This document shows, piece after piece, positions 1 through 11,700 of a stretch of DNA of 54,023 nt. Location of the stretch: positions 1 to 54,023 of the forward strand of contig JADFRG010000018.1 in assembly GCA_022561385.1 (NCBI GenBank). Reading direction: 5' to 3'. Numbering within the stretch: position 1 is the stretch's first letter; every line of letters starts with the position of its first letter. This DNA comes from Chloroflexota bacterium. GTDB taxonomy: Bacteria > Chloroflexota > Anaerolineae > Anaerolineales > E44-bin32. Made by a program: the position numbers and the translations under genes. Below the pieces are notes generated by a model. That model made no database searches. It was not told the DNA's origin and saw nothing but the letters and a program-made list of their open reading frames with translations.

Positions 1-28
1 AACGATCCTATTTAGCGGGGGAAATCTA

Positions 29-553
29 ATGGAACTTACAAGAGCCGAACGCTGGATACTGGTAAATCAAATGCGGATACTTGAGAATCTGTATCCTGAC
101 GAGGCCGAGCATCTAGCTACTACCAGAACCATACTCGAACGAGGGTATGAGCTTCACTATGGCGAACAGGCGCAGGATATCTACGAACGTACCCTAACCG
201 AGCAAGAGTCTCGAGAAGTCATAGATATTATGTCCATGTACGAGCGAATGAACTGGGCATACGAGAGCCTTGAGGACGACGACAAGGCGGCGATTGATAA
301 GGGAGACATTAAGTTTCGAGGTTTCGACGGAAACTCAGGTTCGGGCCGTCTTGAATATGCTCAATTCTATGCAGAGGAAATGGACAGATTCAAGGACCTA
401 GAGCGGCCTCACGACTTCAACAGCCATTCTTCTGTAATAGATATGTACAGGCGCATGTTGGAAGAATGGGAGGCCAGCGGGAACAAGTGGGAGCTAACAA
501 AAGAGGACATAGAGCGGATCATAGCGGCACAAACGCACCCTTCTAACCGCTAG
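29..553 (+). CDS. YfbU family protein
   Basis: The 174-residue product follows the enterobacterial YfbU pattern closely. It opens with MELTRAERWILVNQ, has the ERGYELHYGE and IDIMSMYERM blocks, a GFDGN segment, and a C-terminal segment ending IERIIAAQ. Length is normal for the family (about 165-175 residues). YfbU is an alpha-helical protein of unclear role. A GGGGGAAAT purine stretch lies just ahead of the ATG. It stands alone in an accessory patch with short genes and a transposase relic, consistent with a recently acquired gene. Family recognition is strong; function is not established. Confidence 0.85.
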   Translation: MELTRAERWILVNQMRILENLYPDEAEHLATTRTILERGYELHYGEQAQDIYERTLTEQESREVIDIMSMYERMNWAYESLEDDDKAAIDKGDIKFRGFDGNSGSGRLEYAQFYAEEMDRFKDLERPHDFNSHSSVIDMYRRMLEEWEASGNKWELTKEDIERIIAAQTHPSNR

Positions 554-638
554 CAGGACCGCGCCCTGGCTTGGCGGTATATGACGAAAGAGATATGAAT
601 ATAGCAAGGCTATTCAACGAGAGTTTGCCGAGCTAAAC

Positions 639-740
639 ATGACGCTAGAGAATTCTACGCCGGAGGAAATTGACGCGGCGCACCGGGAGATTGTCAATCG
701 ACATATAGATGTAGGGTCTAGCGAAACTCATGGAAATTGA
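639..740 (+). CDS. possible short or frameshifted gene remnant
   Basis: A 33-codon reading frame from ATG 639 has protein-like composition (TPEEIDAAHREIVNRHID) and overlaps the start of the next gene by 11 bases. The same frame stays open upstream to base 585 with equally protein-like residues (KAIQREFAELN) but no start. An ATG at 581 is out of frame by one base, so this may be one gene broken by a single-base shift. No family recognised. Confidence 0.3.
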   Translation: MTLENSTPEEIDAAHREIVNRHIDVGSSETHGN

Positions 741-981
741 AGAAAGCCACTTGGGTTACTTGCGCCGGCGAATAGAAGAGCAATATAAAGGGAAGCCTAC
801 CGGATGCGGAGGCAGTCTTGGCGAAATCCTATGCCACGAGCTGCACTCCAATGGTTTGACATTCAAATGGCTCGCCGAGAAGTGGGGTATAAGCGTCACC
901 ACTCTCGGCGAACTTATCTGGGATCACTGCAAACGGCTAGAAACGGGACCGGAGGTCAATCACGATTACCTGCCGAGTTAG
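730..981 (+). CDS. small hypothetical protein, HTH-like
   Basis: The 83-residue product is not recognised. The middle (SLGEILCHELHSNGLTFKWLAEKWGISVTTLGELI) reads like a helix-turn-helix of the kind used by sigma-like or Xre regulators: a short helix, a WLAEKWGIS turn and a recognition-like helix. It starts inside the end of the preceding short frame, which suggests translational coupling. A DNA-binding role is inference only. Confidence 0.5.
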   Translation: MEIEESHLGYLRRRIEEQYKGKPTGCGGSLGEILCHELHSNGLTFKWLAEKWGISVTTLGELIWDHCKRLETGPEVNHDYLPS

Positions 982-1145
982 CACTTGCGTTCGCGGACAA
1001 GTTGTTCACAGATGGAACACAACCTTTTTCTGCCCTTGCCCCCTGTATGGTTCTCGCTTTCTATGTTGTTGCCTACGGTGCAACCTTTGCACACATGGTA
1101 GACCTCAGTGGATTTCTTTGTGTGGTACGGATTTACTTTTGCCAT
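978..1145 (-). CDS. 55-residue zinc-knuckle-like protein
   Basis: The 55-residue product starts MAKVNPYHTKKSTEVYHVC. It carries two Cys pairs, VCKGC and CSICEQL, separated by a GNNIESENHTGG loop, which fits a small zinc-ribbon or knuckle. The ATG at 1145 is preceded at 1151-1157 by GGGAGGA on this strand, an excellent ribosome site, so this start is preferred over the upstream codon that adds nine residues. Small proteins opening with K-V-N-P-Y-H and carrying Cys pairs are known as hypothetical genes; I do not know a function. Confidence 0.65.
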   Translation of the reverse strand: MAKVNPYHTKKSTEVYHVCKGCTVGNNIESENHTGGKGRKRLCSICEQLVRERKC

Positions 1146-1158
1146 GACGCTCCTCCCT

Positions 1159-1310
1159 TCGACAAGACCCAAGCGCTTGAGCTTGCATTACCAACACCGC
1201 AAGTATGGCATGAAGCTCAACCTTAGCCAAGCCTCGAATTTTGAGATTGTCGAGCTTCCGATACTCCTTCAGTCTGCCGAAGGCTCTCTGGACCTCTCTC
1301 CCGGCGGCAG
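1159..1310 (-). pseudogene. transposase C-terminal remnant
   Basis: About 50 codons read REVQRAFGRLKEYRKLDN followed by a GLAKVELHAILAVLVMQAQAL segment. This resembles the last helices of DDE transposases of the IS1182/IS5 kind, where a conserved Glu region precedes a GRLKxYR motif and an RGLAKVxLHAL helix. Nothing upstream within the same frame looks like transposase, so only the tail survives. Confidence 0.55.
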
Positions 1311-1436
1311 TAGGTACGCATATATACCTACTATGTCCCTCCCTCCATTCATTACACCCCCTCAACGGTACAACCTCTGTACATCTAGCACTCGAACACA
1401 CCCCTAATCCACTCCATACCCTACGGCTACACGCAC

Positions 1437-2060
1437 TCAGGCTGTATCCTCCTCCATGGCGTAGTTCCAAACTCCCGCCTCCGCCACCCCGATTGGCAGG
1501 ATCTTCATATCGGTCTGCAGCTCAACCACTGCCCGGTCGAATCGATACTTGTTCCCCTTGCCGGTGAGCCCAACTTTTCGGCGAAGAGCCACGGCGTCCA
1601 TAGGACCTTCTCCGAGCAGCGCCTCATAAATCCGTTTGTTTTCGTGTTTCAGGCGCCCGGCCTCATATTGAATGAGATAGTCTTCATCCGGATCCCCGTA
1701 ATTCTCGGTGAGCGCATAAAAGTAAGGGGCGACTTCCAGGGAAACGAGGGTGGCCTTCTTGCGCAACAATTTGGCGTAGTACCATTTGCGCTCCCCCAGC
1801 ATCTGGTCTTTCCAGCCCCAAGTGACATGGCCTGGGTCGTCGTGCTCGGAGGCAACGGGTCGATCCCCTGCTACGGCCATCCATAGACTCGGGAGCTCGA
1901 CGTCCTTAATCGGCCAGAAGAATATGAAACCCCGCTCTCGCACAAACTTAATGGCCTGATCTGCGGTAGTTAATGGACGATTCCGCCTGTAGGTATTGGC
2001 TCGATAAGCCTCAACGGCCTTAATCGAGATCCGATTGTTTGTTTTGGAGTGGGAAGGCAT
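1437..2060 (-). CDS. AlkZ-related winged-helix protein
   Basis: The 207-residue product matches the short AlkZ-related group. It has the IKFVRERGFIFFWPIKDVEL opening, the VTWGWKDQMLGERKWYYAK block, an APYFYALTENYGD stretch, and a C-terminal winged-helix-like IYEALLGEGPMDAVALRRK segment. Full AlkZ/YcaQ enzymes are DNA glycosylases for interstrand cross-links and are about 400 residues; this group is about half that size and its activity is unproven. The frame ends in the accessory patch beside a transposase relic. Family confidence is good; enzymatic function is inference. Confidence 0.75.
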   Translation of the reverse strand: MPSHSKTNNRISIKAVEAYRANTYRRNRPLTTADQAIKFVRERGFIFFWPIKDVELPSLWMAVAGDRPVASEHDDPGHVTWGWKDQMLGERKWYYAKLLRKKATLVSLEVAPYFYALTENYGDPDEDYLIQYEAGRLKHENKRIYEALLGEGPMDAVALRRKVGLTGKGNKYRFDRAVVELQTDMKILPIGVAEAGVWNYAMEEDTA

Positions 2061-2450
2061 GGAAGATGCTGGAGATGATACCTCCAGCGGCCTGATTTCT
2101 CAGGAAACCTCACATAATGGCGCAACATGCTTCCAGAGTGTTCGCCGGAATTCAGGCACAGGGGGCACAGACCCTTCGGGGGTGGACACCTTGGCATCCT
2201 TCTGGTACGGTTGGAATTCTTCACCCACCGGATCGCAAAACATCCATCGAGCTCTTGCTTACTGATGGGGATTTCGCCTTGGGCGCTAAGGCCAACATAA
2301 GCCGATGCCGGGTTCATCGCCTCATTCAAGAAGCCCCGCCGGGTCGAATTCGTTGACATGCTGCCCCGAACGGAATCGGGAGAGGTGGATCGGGAGCAGG
2401 TAATAGCTACCTACGCCTGACTTGCACGATCGGAAAGGACATTGCACGCT
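2061..2450. other. no recognisable gene
   Basis: This 390-base stretch contains only unconvincing overlapping frames. One minus-strand frame from ATG 2359 has some protein-like composition early on (GEIPISKQELDGCFAIRW) but has no clear ribosome site and runs into the start of the AlkZ-related gene in another frame. I see no promoter or terminator that I can support. Confidence 0.4.
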
Positions 2451-2693
2451 ATGAAAACCGCCGTGGGAATCTTCGGAATTCTGCTAATTCTTAGCGGGGT
2501 AGTCTGGTTCTTTCAGGGCATCGGCGTCCTCCCTGGAAGTTTCATGACGGGTCAGACATTCTGGGCCGTTGCCGGCTTCTTAGCGGTGATCGCCGGCGTC
2601 GCGCTGGTCAGGCGCTGGCGTCGCGGGGTCACGGCCGAGAGTTCCTCACCTGACCTTCCAATTGAAGAGGATCGACCTCAACCGGGGCGGTAG
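2451..2693 (+). CDS. small two-helix membrane protein
   Basis: The 80-residue product starts MKTAVGIFGILLILSGVVWF. It has two hydrophobic helices (about residues 4-23 and 36-54) linked by a QGIGVLPGSFMTGQTFW loop, then an RRWRRG basic stop-transfer and a polar tail. This loop motif recurs in a widespread family of uncharacterised small membrane proteins. The ATG at 2451 gives a better N-terminus than the one at 2442. Function unknown. Confidence 0.7.
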   Translation: MKTAVGIFGILLILSGVVWFFQGIGVLPGSFMTGQTFWAVAGFLAVIAGVALVRRWRRGVTAESSSPDLPIEEDRPQPGR

Positions 2694-2723
2694 TCTGTTC
2701 CCCACCCTGGGCGAAGCCTCAAG

Positions 2724-5700
2724 TTACGCTTTTCGTCCCATTCGCACTCGAACAGTATGCGTTCCCGTGCCACGTTCCAGCGGGATTTCGCGGCTCTCTA
2801 AGCGCCGACCGTCCAGATCCACCCACGCTACACCCGAGCCTACCCGGTCCGGATTCTCGACCTGGATCTCATAGATCGCGTCGCCGTGACGGTATTGAAT
2901 CTTGAAGCCTTCCCAATCGCGGGGAATTACCGGCGCAAGCTCAAGTACCGTGCCGCGCACCTTCAGGCCCAATAACTCCTCCAGAATCACGCGGTACATC
3001 CAGGCCGCCGAGCCCGTGTACCAGGTCCACCCTCCCCGGCCCACCGCGCCCTCGAGGTTGTAGACATCCGCCGCCACGACGTAGGGCTCAACTGCGTATC
3101 TCCGCGACCGATCGGGGTTGTTAGCGTGGTTTATGGGATTCAACAGGCGCAGCAATCTCAGCGCCCGGTCGCCATCTCCCAGCCGCACCCAAGCCATGGC
3201 CTGCCAGATGGCGGCGTGTGTGTATTGGCCTCCGTTCTCCCGCACACCTTTCGGGTAACCTGCAATGTAGCCTGGATCCGGGCCCATGCCATCAAACGGA
3301 GGGGAAAACAGTAGGGCCAGCCCCTCCTTTTCCATCACAAGCTCCTGCCAGGCCGATTCCATCCCCCGGCGGGCCCGCTCGGGATCGCCCCTCCCCACGA
3401 TTGCGGCCCACGATTGAGGAAGCGAATCGATGAGCGCCTCCTCGCTGTCTTTGGAGCCCATCGGGGTGCCGCGATCGTGATAAGCCCGCAGATACCAGTC
3501 CCCGTCCCATGCGTGTTGTTCGATTGCGGCCAATAACTGCCGGCCGGTCTCGCGATATTGTTCCGCTTCGGTCTCACGTTCGTACCGATCGGAGAGCTGA
3601 GCGAAGCGCTCCAGGACCTCAACCATGAACCAGGCCAGCCAGACGCTCTCGCCCTTGCCCTCGGCGCCGACCCGATTCATTCCGTCGTTCCAGTCGCCGC
3701 CGCCCATCAGCGGTAGATTGTGCCCACCCAATCGAAGCGCGTGGGCGATAGCCCGTCGACAATGTTCATAAAGCGCCGCACGTTCACCTGATTCCTCCGG
3801 ATCCACCAGGGCCTCCATTTGCCCCTCTTCCAGCGGCGGAGCGGTCAAGAAACCCACCACTTCCTGCAGGATACCGACGTCCCCGGTGACATCCACGTAG
3901 TGGCTCACCGCGTACGGCAACCAGAGCAGATCGTCCGAGATGCGGGTTCTCACTCCAATCCCTGAGGGCGGATGCCACCAGTGTTGTACGTCTCCCTCGA
4001 CGTATTGGCGGCTTGCGGCAAGCAGGAGATGTTGGCGCGCCAGCGCCGGAGAGGCATACACGAGAGCCAGCGAATCCTGGAGCTGATCCCGGAACCCGAA
4101 TGCGCCCCCCGATTGATAGAAGCCGGAACGACCCCACATGCGGCAGCTCAGGCTCTGGTACAGCAACCAGCGATTGAAAAGGAGATCCATGGTGGGCTCT
4201 GGCGTCTCGATCTGAACCGTTTTCAGCTCCCGATCCCACCAGCCCACGGTGGCCTGGAAGGCCTCTTCTACAACATCGCCTTCGCGGAAGGGCCCCATCA
4301 GACGCTGGGCCTCCTCCAGCGTACCGGCCATGCCCAATACACAAACAACTTCTTCCATCTGATCCGGCGCCAACTCAAGCTCCACACGGACCGCCCCGCA
4401 GGGATCCATTCCCGCCCCGGTCGCGCCTGCCAGGCCGACGCGGCCCATGGCGGCCGGCTTGCTCAAGTCTCCGTTCCGCCCCAGGAATTCGACCCGGCTG
4501 GCGGTGTAGTCCGTTGCTCGTGGACTTAGCCCTAAAAATGCCAGCCGCTCGCCGGCCTCTGGGTGATAGGGATTGCGAGCCACCAACATCCCGGCCGTCT
4601 CATCCCAGCGGGTAATGATGTGCGTCTGAGTCTCTTCCCGGTGTTCGCCCAAAGTCCATTCAACGTAAAAGGTCACCGATAGAGTTCGAGGCTTCGAAGA
4701 AGTGTTTCGCAGCCGCAGTCGCTGCACTTTAACCGGGCGACCCCCCTGCTCATCCATGGGAACGAAGATAAGCAGCTCCTGATGGACGCCGTGCCCGGTG
4801 TGCTCGAATACACTGTAGCCCGCGCCGTGTCGAGTGCGGTACTCCCCCGCTTCTCGGATCGGAAGCGGGGTCGGGGTCCAGTATTCGCCGCTACCCTCGT
4901 CCCGGATATAAACCGCTTCCGAGGGCGGATCGGAAACCGGATCGTTCGACCAACCCGTCAGGCGGTTGCGCTGACTGTTTTCATCCCAGGTAAAACCCGA
5001 TCCCGATTCCGTAATCAGGGTGCCGAAGCCCGGATTGGCAATTACGTTCGACCACGGGGCCGGTGTGTTCTTGTTGGGGCCGAGCTGAACAACATACTCT
5101 TCACCCCCGGGGGTGAAGCCCCCCACTCCGTTGAAGTGGGCCAGCTCGATCGACTCCAATTGAGTCGAGAGCAGCAATTTGGCCTCGCTCGCAGGAAACT
5201 CCTCTGGAAGGTCCTCTTCCGGCATGACTCCCGCCAGCTGCTGCGACAACGAACCGCGCGCGGCGCTCAGTGAGATGCGCGCCACGTTGTTCAGCAGCAA
5301 TATATCTTCCTCGGGGATTTGATCCGAATTCAGCACGTACACTCCCCCGGGCTCGTCCCTGCCGGTGAAGGTCGAATGAGCTTGAACGAGCTGGCTCAAC
5401 TGCTCCGCCAGCGCGCCTTCGTAGCTGGTGGACTCCTCGTTCAGGATCACGAGATCTGCCTTGAGGCCGTGCCGTCGAAGATAATTGTGGGCCTGCAGCA
5501 GTTCGCGCACCAGGGCGATTTCCCGGACCTCAGAAACATTGACCAGCATGATCGGCAGATCACCGGAAATACCGTAAGGCCACAATCCTGCCTGCCCCTT
5601 CCGACTCTGGACCAGACGCTCCGGAGGCGGACGGTAGCGGCCACTGGGGTAAAGCAAGTAACTGGCCAATTTTTGCATCATCCGCGCACTGTCCGGTTGG

Positions 5701-8700
5701 ATCCCCAGCATACGAAGCTCGATCTGGCCATGCGTCCATGCAAGCTCCAGCGCCCGTTCGACCGACATCATTTCCGAGTATTTCTCCATCAGAAGCCGAA
5801 CGAGCTCCGGGTTTTCTCCGGCCGCGGTCGCGAGCCACAATTCTGCGCGCTCGCCCGGGCCAAGCTCCAGCACGCGCTGCATGGCGAAAATAGGATCCAG
5901 AACGAAACCGGCATTGTTGGAGAGCGCGCGAGACGCATCGGAAGTGCCATGCCCGCGCCCAAGAAAATGTCCCCGTTCGGTCTCGTAACGCCAGGCCGTC
6001 CCAGCGCCGAAAAGCCCCTGCGCGACGTAAATGGGTTCCTCCTCTGGGCCGCGGGGGCGTCGATGCGCCAGCAGGATCTGTCGCTCCGCGTCTGCCTCCG
6101 TCATAACAAACATCTTGCTGAATGCTGGGTGGCTGCGATCCGCGGCATGCGGGGCCATGGCCAGCTCCGTATAGGAAGTAACGGAGAGCCTTCGACGGCG
6201 CCCACCTCGATTAAATATTGAAAGTCGGCGGATCTCGACATCGTCTTCCGGTGCTACGTATATTTGAGTCTGTGTCTCGATTCCGTGCAGGTAACGCACA
6301 ACTTCCGCGCGATCGAGGGCCAGGCGGACCGAATAGTCCCCGACTTCTCCGCCTATCGGTTGGAAAGTGCTCGACCAGGTTTGCTCGCGTTCGAGATCCG
6401 TCAGATAAAAGAAGGTGCCCCAATGGTCGCGGGTTGGATCCGATCTCCAACGCGTGATATCGAAGTCCCTCCAGCGGCTGAACCCGCCTCCCGCCCCGGT
6501 AACCATCACTGTATAACTTCCGTTACTCAGCAGCTGAGTGACCGGTTGGGCGGTGGACGGCGTATCGAAGCGGCTGACCGAGCGCCCGACCACTTGCACC
6601 GGCGCCAGCTCCGTCTCAAGGCGCTCGGTAGGCACGCGGTCCGACGGCAGGGCGGTCGGGATACGCTCATACAACAGCGGTTCCGCGGCCCGGGTCCGTG
6701 GATCACTGTGAAAGTGTCGCCGGATCACTCCGTCGTGGAAGAAATTTTGGAGCGCCAGCAACCCCATGGCCTGATGGTGGGCCATATAGGCACGAACCAA
6801 CACCCCTCGTTCCCCCTCCCGGCTTCTCTGGCGGCTAAAGTCAATCGCCTCGAAATATCCGTATTCTCCTTCAAGGCCGATGTCCGAGAGCCGCCTTAGA
6901 TTGGCGACCGTGCGCTCCGGAGTGATCTCCAGTGCCAGCAGCGTGGCGTAAGGTGCAACAACAAGATCCTGATCGAGGCCGTACTTGAGCCCGAGGCCGG
7001 GCACTCCAAAGGCCCGATATTGATAGGTCTTATTTGCGTCCAGATCCGCATAGGCCGACTCTGAAATTCCCCACGGGACCCCCCGCCGGTGGGCGTAGTC
7101 GATTTGAACTTCCACCGCCTCCCGCATCGCGGAGCTCAGCAGTGAATTCTCGAAATCGCGCTGGAAAATCATGGGCATCAGATACTCAAACATCGTTCCG
7201 CCCCAGCTGTTTAGAACCTTTCGACCGTCTACCGTGCCATACGGCCTGCTTAAGGACAACCAGTGATCTGGCGGTACATCGCCCTTAGCGATTGCTACGT
7301 AGCTGGTGAGCCGGGCCTCGCTGGCCAGCAGGTCGTAGAAAGACTTATCCCTTCTCATCTCCGAGACGTTGTACCCCACCGTAAATATGCGGCGGTACGG
7401 ATCGTACAGGAACCCGAATTCCACTTCGTCCCCGATCCGACCGGCTGCGGCTGAAATGTGATCCGCCTCCTGCACCGACTCGATCGCTCGGCTGCGGGCC
7501 TCGCTCAGGGCAACGGCCAGCTTGTCCGGAAAATCGCGGCTGTCAGATGCGTCGCCTTCCAATGGGAACTTGCCTTGGGCCAGCTGCTCGATGCTCAAGG
7601 CTCGATCCGCGACCGGCGCCTCGTCGGGAAGTTCGTCCAACATCCGAACCCAGGCCAGGTAACGTTCCACGATTTCCGACCAATCTGATACCTGCCGAAC
7701 GAGGGACTCGGCCCAGGAACTGGATTCAACGCGGACTTTACCCAACCGTTCGGCCAGGCTCAGAACCAGCGGGCGGAGGTCATCTAATTCCCGAATCCGC
7801 TGCCTCAGGTCCGGAGCGGGCGAGGAGAGAATCTCTCCAATAGAATCCAGATAAGAGCTCACCTCGCCCGTAATCTCGTGCAGTTCGAGGGAAGCTACGA
7901 GGGCTTCATAGGTCTCTTTCAGGCCTTCGAGGGCCTGGATTGGGAACAAGGGCGAGTTCTTTCGGGCCTCGATCCCCACTCGGAGCGACCATAGGCTGGC
8001 GACCAGGTTGCCGCTATCCACAGTCGATACATAACGGGGTTCGAGCGGCTTCAATGTGAGCAGGTCGTACCAGTTGTAGAAATGACCACGGAAGCGCTCC
8101 AGCTCATCCAGCGTCTGGAGCGTGCCACCCAGCCGGTGGAGAATGCCATCCCATGAGATGTACCCGAAGTCGTAGGCCGCGAGCGCGCTGAGCGTCCACA
8201 GGCCGATGTTGGTCGGGCTTGTGCGCAGCGCCACATGATTTTGGTGGGAGACCTGATAGTTATCGGGGGGCAGCCAGTGAGTTCCGGGTTGTACGAATTC
8301 ATCGAAGTACCGCCACGTCTTCCGGGCGATCCTCCTCAGCATGCGCCGGTCGTTATCAGAGATGCGCTCTCTCGGTCTGCGGATCTTGCGGCGGGCGTTC
8401 ATCCGCCCGACGATCACCGGGCTGACCAGCCACACGGCAAGGAACGGTCCCGCAGCCCACAGGCTCTGCGGTTGGAAGGTCCACAATGCCGCCGCCACCC
8501 CAACCGCCATCAGGCTGCTCAATCCGACCCCAAGAGCAATTAACCCTCGGCCCCGGCCTCGCTCCCAGGCTTCCATTTGTGCGGTGGTCCACTCCAGCAG
8601 CTTTCGGCGGCTGACCCATCGCCGATACCAGACGCGCACAATGGCGTCTAGTGCGATGAGGGTCTGGTGCGGAATCAGAGCGGCTTCGACGAGTGACCGC

Positions 8701-11700
8701 TCTAGACTGTGTCCAAGGTCCAATCGAGCCAGGCGCTGGCTCCCCGGGGAGCGGCGCGCCCAGGTTGTGAGTCGCACAAAAGGTTGAAAGAACAACAGAA
8801 AAGCCGTCACCAGCCCCGCGACCGCGGCAATACCAGGACTCACCAGCCAGGCGGTAATCAAGAACGAGAGTAATCCGAGCGGTACCAGGCTGCGACGGAG
8901 GTTGTCGAACACCTTCCATCGACTCAGGATCGAAAGCGGATTGCGATCGCGACCGCCCTCAGGCTTCGGCACCCAGGGCAGGCACCAATCGGCTATCTGC
9001 CAATCGCCTCGGATCCAGCGGTGCGCGCGGCGAGTGTAGGTGCGGTAGTCTGGCGGGAACTCGTCGAACAGCTCAATGTCGGTGGCCAGGGCCGTTCGCA
9101 CATGCGCCCCTTCGAGCAGATCGTGGCTGAGGATCCGTCCGGTGGGGAAGCGCCCCGAAAGGACCCGGTGGAACACCCGCGGGTCGTAGATACCTTTTCC
9201 GTGATAGGAAGCTTCTCCGGTGAGATCCTGGTAGACATCGGAAACCGCCGTAGTGTAAGGGTCGGTGCCCACCGGGTCGTTGAACAAGCGTGTGAAGAGG
9301 GTCTGGGTGGCGCTCGGCAAAGCCGTGCTGACGCGGGGCTGGATGATGCCGTAGCCTCGCACAAGTTTTCCGTTTGGCCCTACCTGGGGCTCATTCAACG
9401 GGTGTGCCAGGGTCTCCACCATCCTGCTGACACTCTCGCTCGTCAGCATCGTGTCGCTGTCGAGCGTAATGACGAAGCGAATCGTACGCAGCCTTTGCGC
9501 ATCCCCTACTCGGACACAGTCCTCTTCGACCCGCGGCGCGGCCCCCACAATCAGGCGGTTGAGGTCCTCGAGCTTTCCTCGTTTGCGCTCCCAACCGATG
9601 AATTGGCCTTCTGTCTCAGCCCACTCTCTTGACCTCATCAGCAGATAGAAGCGATCCGATCCATGTCGCTCGTTCAGCTTCTGGATGCGCTGAATGGCAT
9701 GTTTCAGCAGTCTTTCATCGCGGGCCTTATCTTCTACTTCGGCATCCGCATAGTCGCCAAATAACGCGAACAGCAGGTTCTTGTCGGGGTTAGCAAAGTA
9801 GCGGATCTCAAGTTTCTCCACCTCCTCGTCCACCGTTCGGCGGCTATCGAGCACCACGGGTACCACCACCAACGAACGATAGGCATCGCTGATACCGCGT
9901 TTGCCGAACGACATCTTGGGTAAGATCCACGGAGGCAGAATTCGTGTGACGAGGAAATTGACCCATTGGGAGGCCACCTGGCTGGCCGGAATCACGCTTA
10001 CAAGGACCAGCAACGTTAACTCGAGACTCCCAATTCCCGAGCGCTGTGCGAGGGCTGCCAGCCCGGCCACGATGGACAGGCTTGCCAGCGCAAGGCTACC
10101 AAGGTAGAGCGGAGTGTGATGCGTGCGCACCCATTGGAGTGCACGTAACCGAGGAATCTCACCGGTCCCCAGGCGGCTCAAGAGCGACGGGCGCTCGGCA
10201 TCAATGATGTAGTACCCCACATGCCGCACTGGCGAGAGGGGAGTGGAGTCCGCGGCGGCCCCCATCGCCAACGCTAACGCTTCGTCTGCGACACGTGTCT
10301 CTGCCAGGCCGGCCCTTTTTGCGATCTCCTCGATCGCACTCCTGTACCGATCACGGGTCTGAAAATCCATCCTGCCGTATACACCGTCCGGGTCTCGTCG
10401 CAGGATCTGCTCCACTGCGCTTTGCCGCTCGAAAACATCCCTCCAGTCCAATCGTGAAAGGGTGCGCAGGCTGGTGATGGCATTGCTTAGATAGAGTTGG
10501 AGCGAGGCCTGGCGGGACTGCTCCTGCTCAGAGACCGCTCCGAGCTGCTGGCCGAGGCTGCGCTGGAGCCAGCTCTGGACTGGAACAAGAACGAGCTCCT
10601 CATCGTGAAGGTGTCCCAGTAAGTACAGGCCAAAGTTCGAGGTGGGTTTGGGGAAGCTGCGCGAGAGCTGGGCCATGGCCAGGAAAAGTTCATCCGCGTC
10701 GCCACGCGCTACAACCAGCAGCCGGTAGGCCCAGAATTCAGCCAGTTCGGCTTCGTGCATCCGCCGCCGAACCTCAAGCGCGCGCCGGCAGATAGATTCG
10801 CTGAGCACGATGCGTAACATGAGCGGCATGGCCCACAATTCGGCCGAGGATAGCTCGGAGGAATTCTGGTAGGCCGCCAGGAAGGCATGGATATCGGTCT
10901 CCTCCAAATGGGCCTCTGAGTGCCGCACCAGCTCCTTGGCCAATCGGTATATCCTTGGCTCGTACTCCGACTCGGCGCCGGCCTGCTCTCCACCAATCAC
11001 CGGGAGTTCATGGTAGAAGCGTTTGCTCAGATGACGTTGGACTTCCTGGATGTGCCCCTCCACCAGATAAGCGTTGTCCAGGAGCCATTCTCCCCCGGGG
11101 TAGAGCGGCACCTCCGCGCGATGTGCGGCGCGCAGATCTTCCTGCACCGAAATGATGGCACGGCGGTTACCCTCTAACGTCTCCAGGAGAGGTTCTCTTT
11201 TCCCTGGACTCGGGCGCGGCTCATGTTCGCCGGCCAGGTGCTGTGCATGCGCCTGGAGCTGCGCGGAGGTCATCGGACCCCCCAACGCCCAGTGAAGTTC
11301 TTGCTCGCCATCGACCGCGGACGGCACCAGGTACACCGGTGGGTGGGGATCCGCGATTCCGCGCAAAACACTGATTGCCCGGCTTAGTTGGGTTCGATCG
11401 GCCTGGAGCAGGAGCACGATCTCATCCGTAGTTATCCAGTGCGGAGATTCGGTAAATTGCCTGGCAACATGCGCCCGGTTGACCGCCCAGGCCAACAGCC
11501 AACCCACCAATGCACCAACCAGGACCGCGATGACCGCAGGGCCAAACGCGATTTCGCTGAGGAGCGCGGCCGCCGGAAGCGATCCGGCGGCCACAATAAG
11601 CGCCGCGGCCGCAATCCAGAATGGTGTCCGACGCCAACTCAGCGAGCGCAGGCGCAAGGCGCCGGCCTCGGTCCGAGATGCGACCGCGGTCCGAGTGAGA

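Noticed and set aside
1970..2359. A 129-codon minus-strand gene
   Set aside because: No ribosome site, no recognisable motif, and its end overlaps the AlkZ-related gene start in another frame.
3126..11637. Many antisense open frames opposite the giant synthase gene
   Set aside because: They are shadows of a GC-rich coding strand: no ribosome sites, no family motifs, and all lie within the domains of the 3,019-residue protein.
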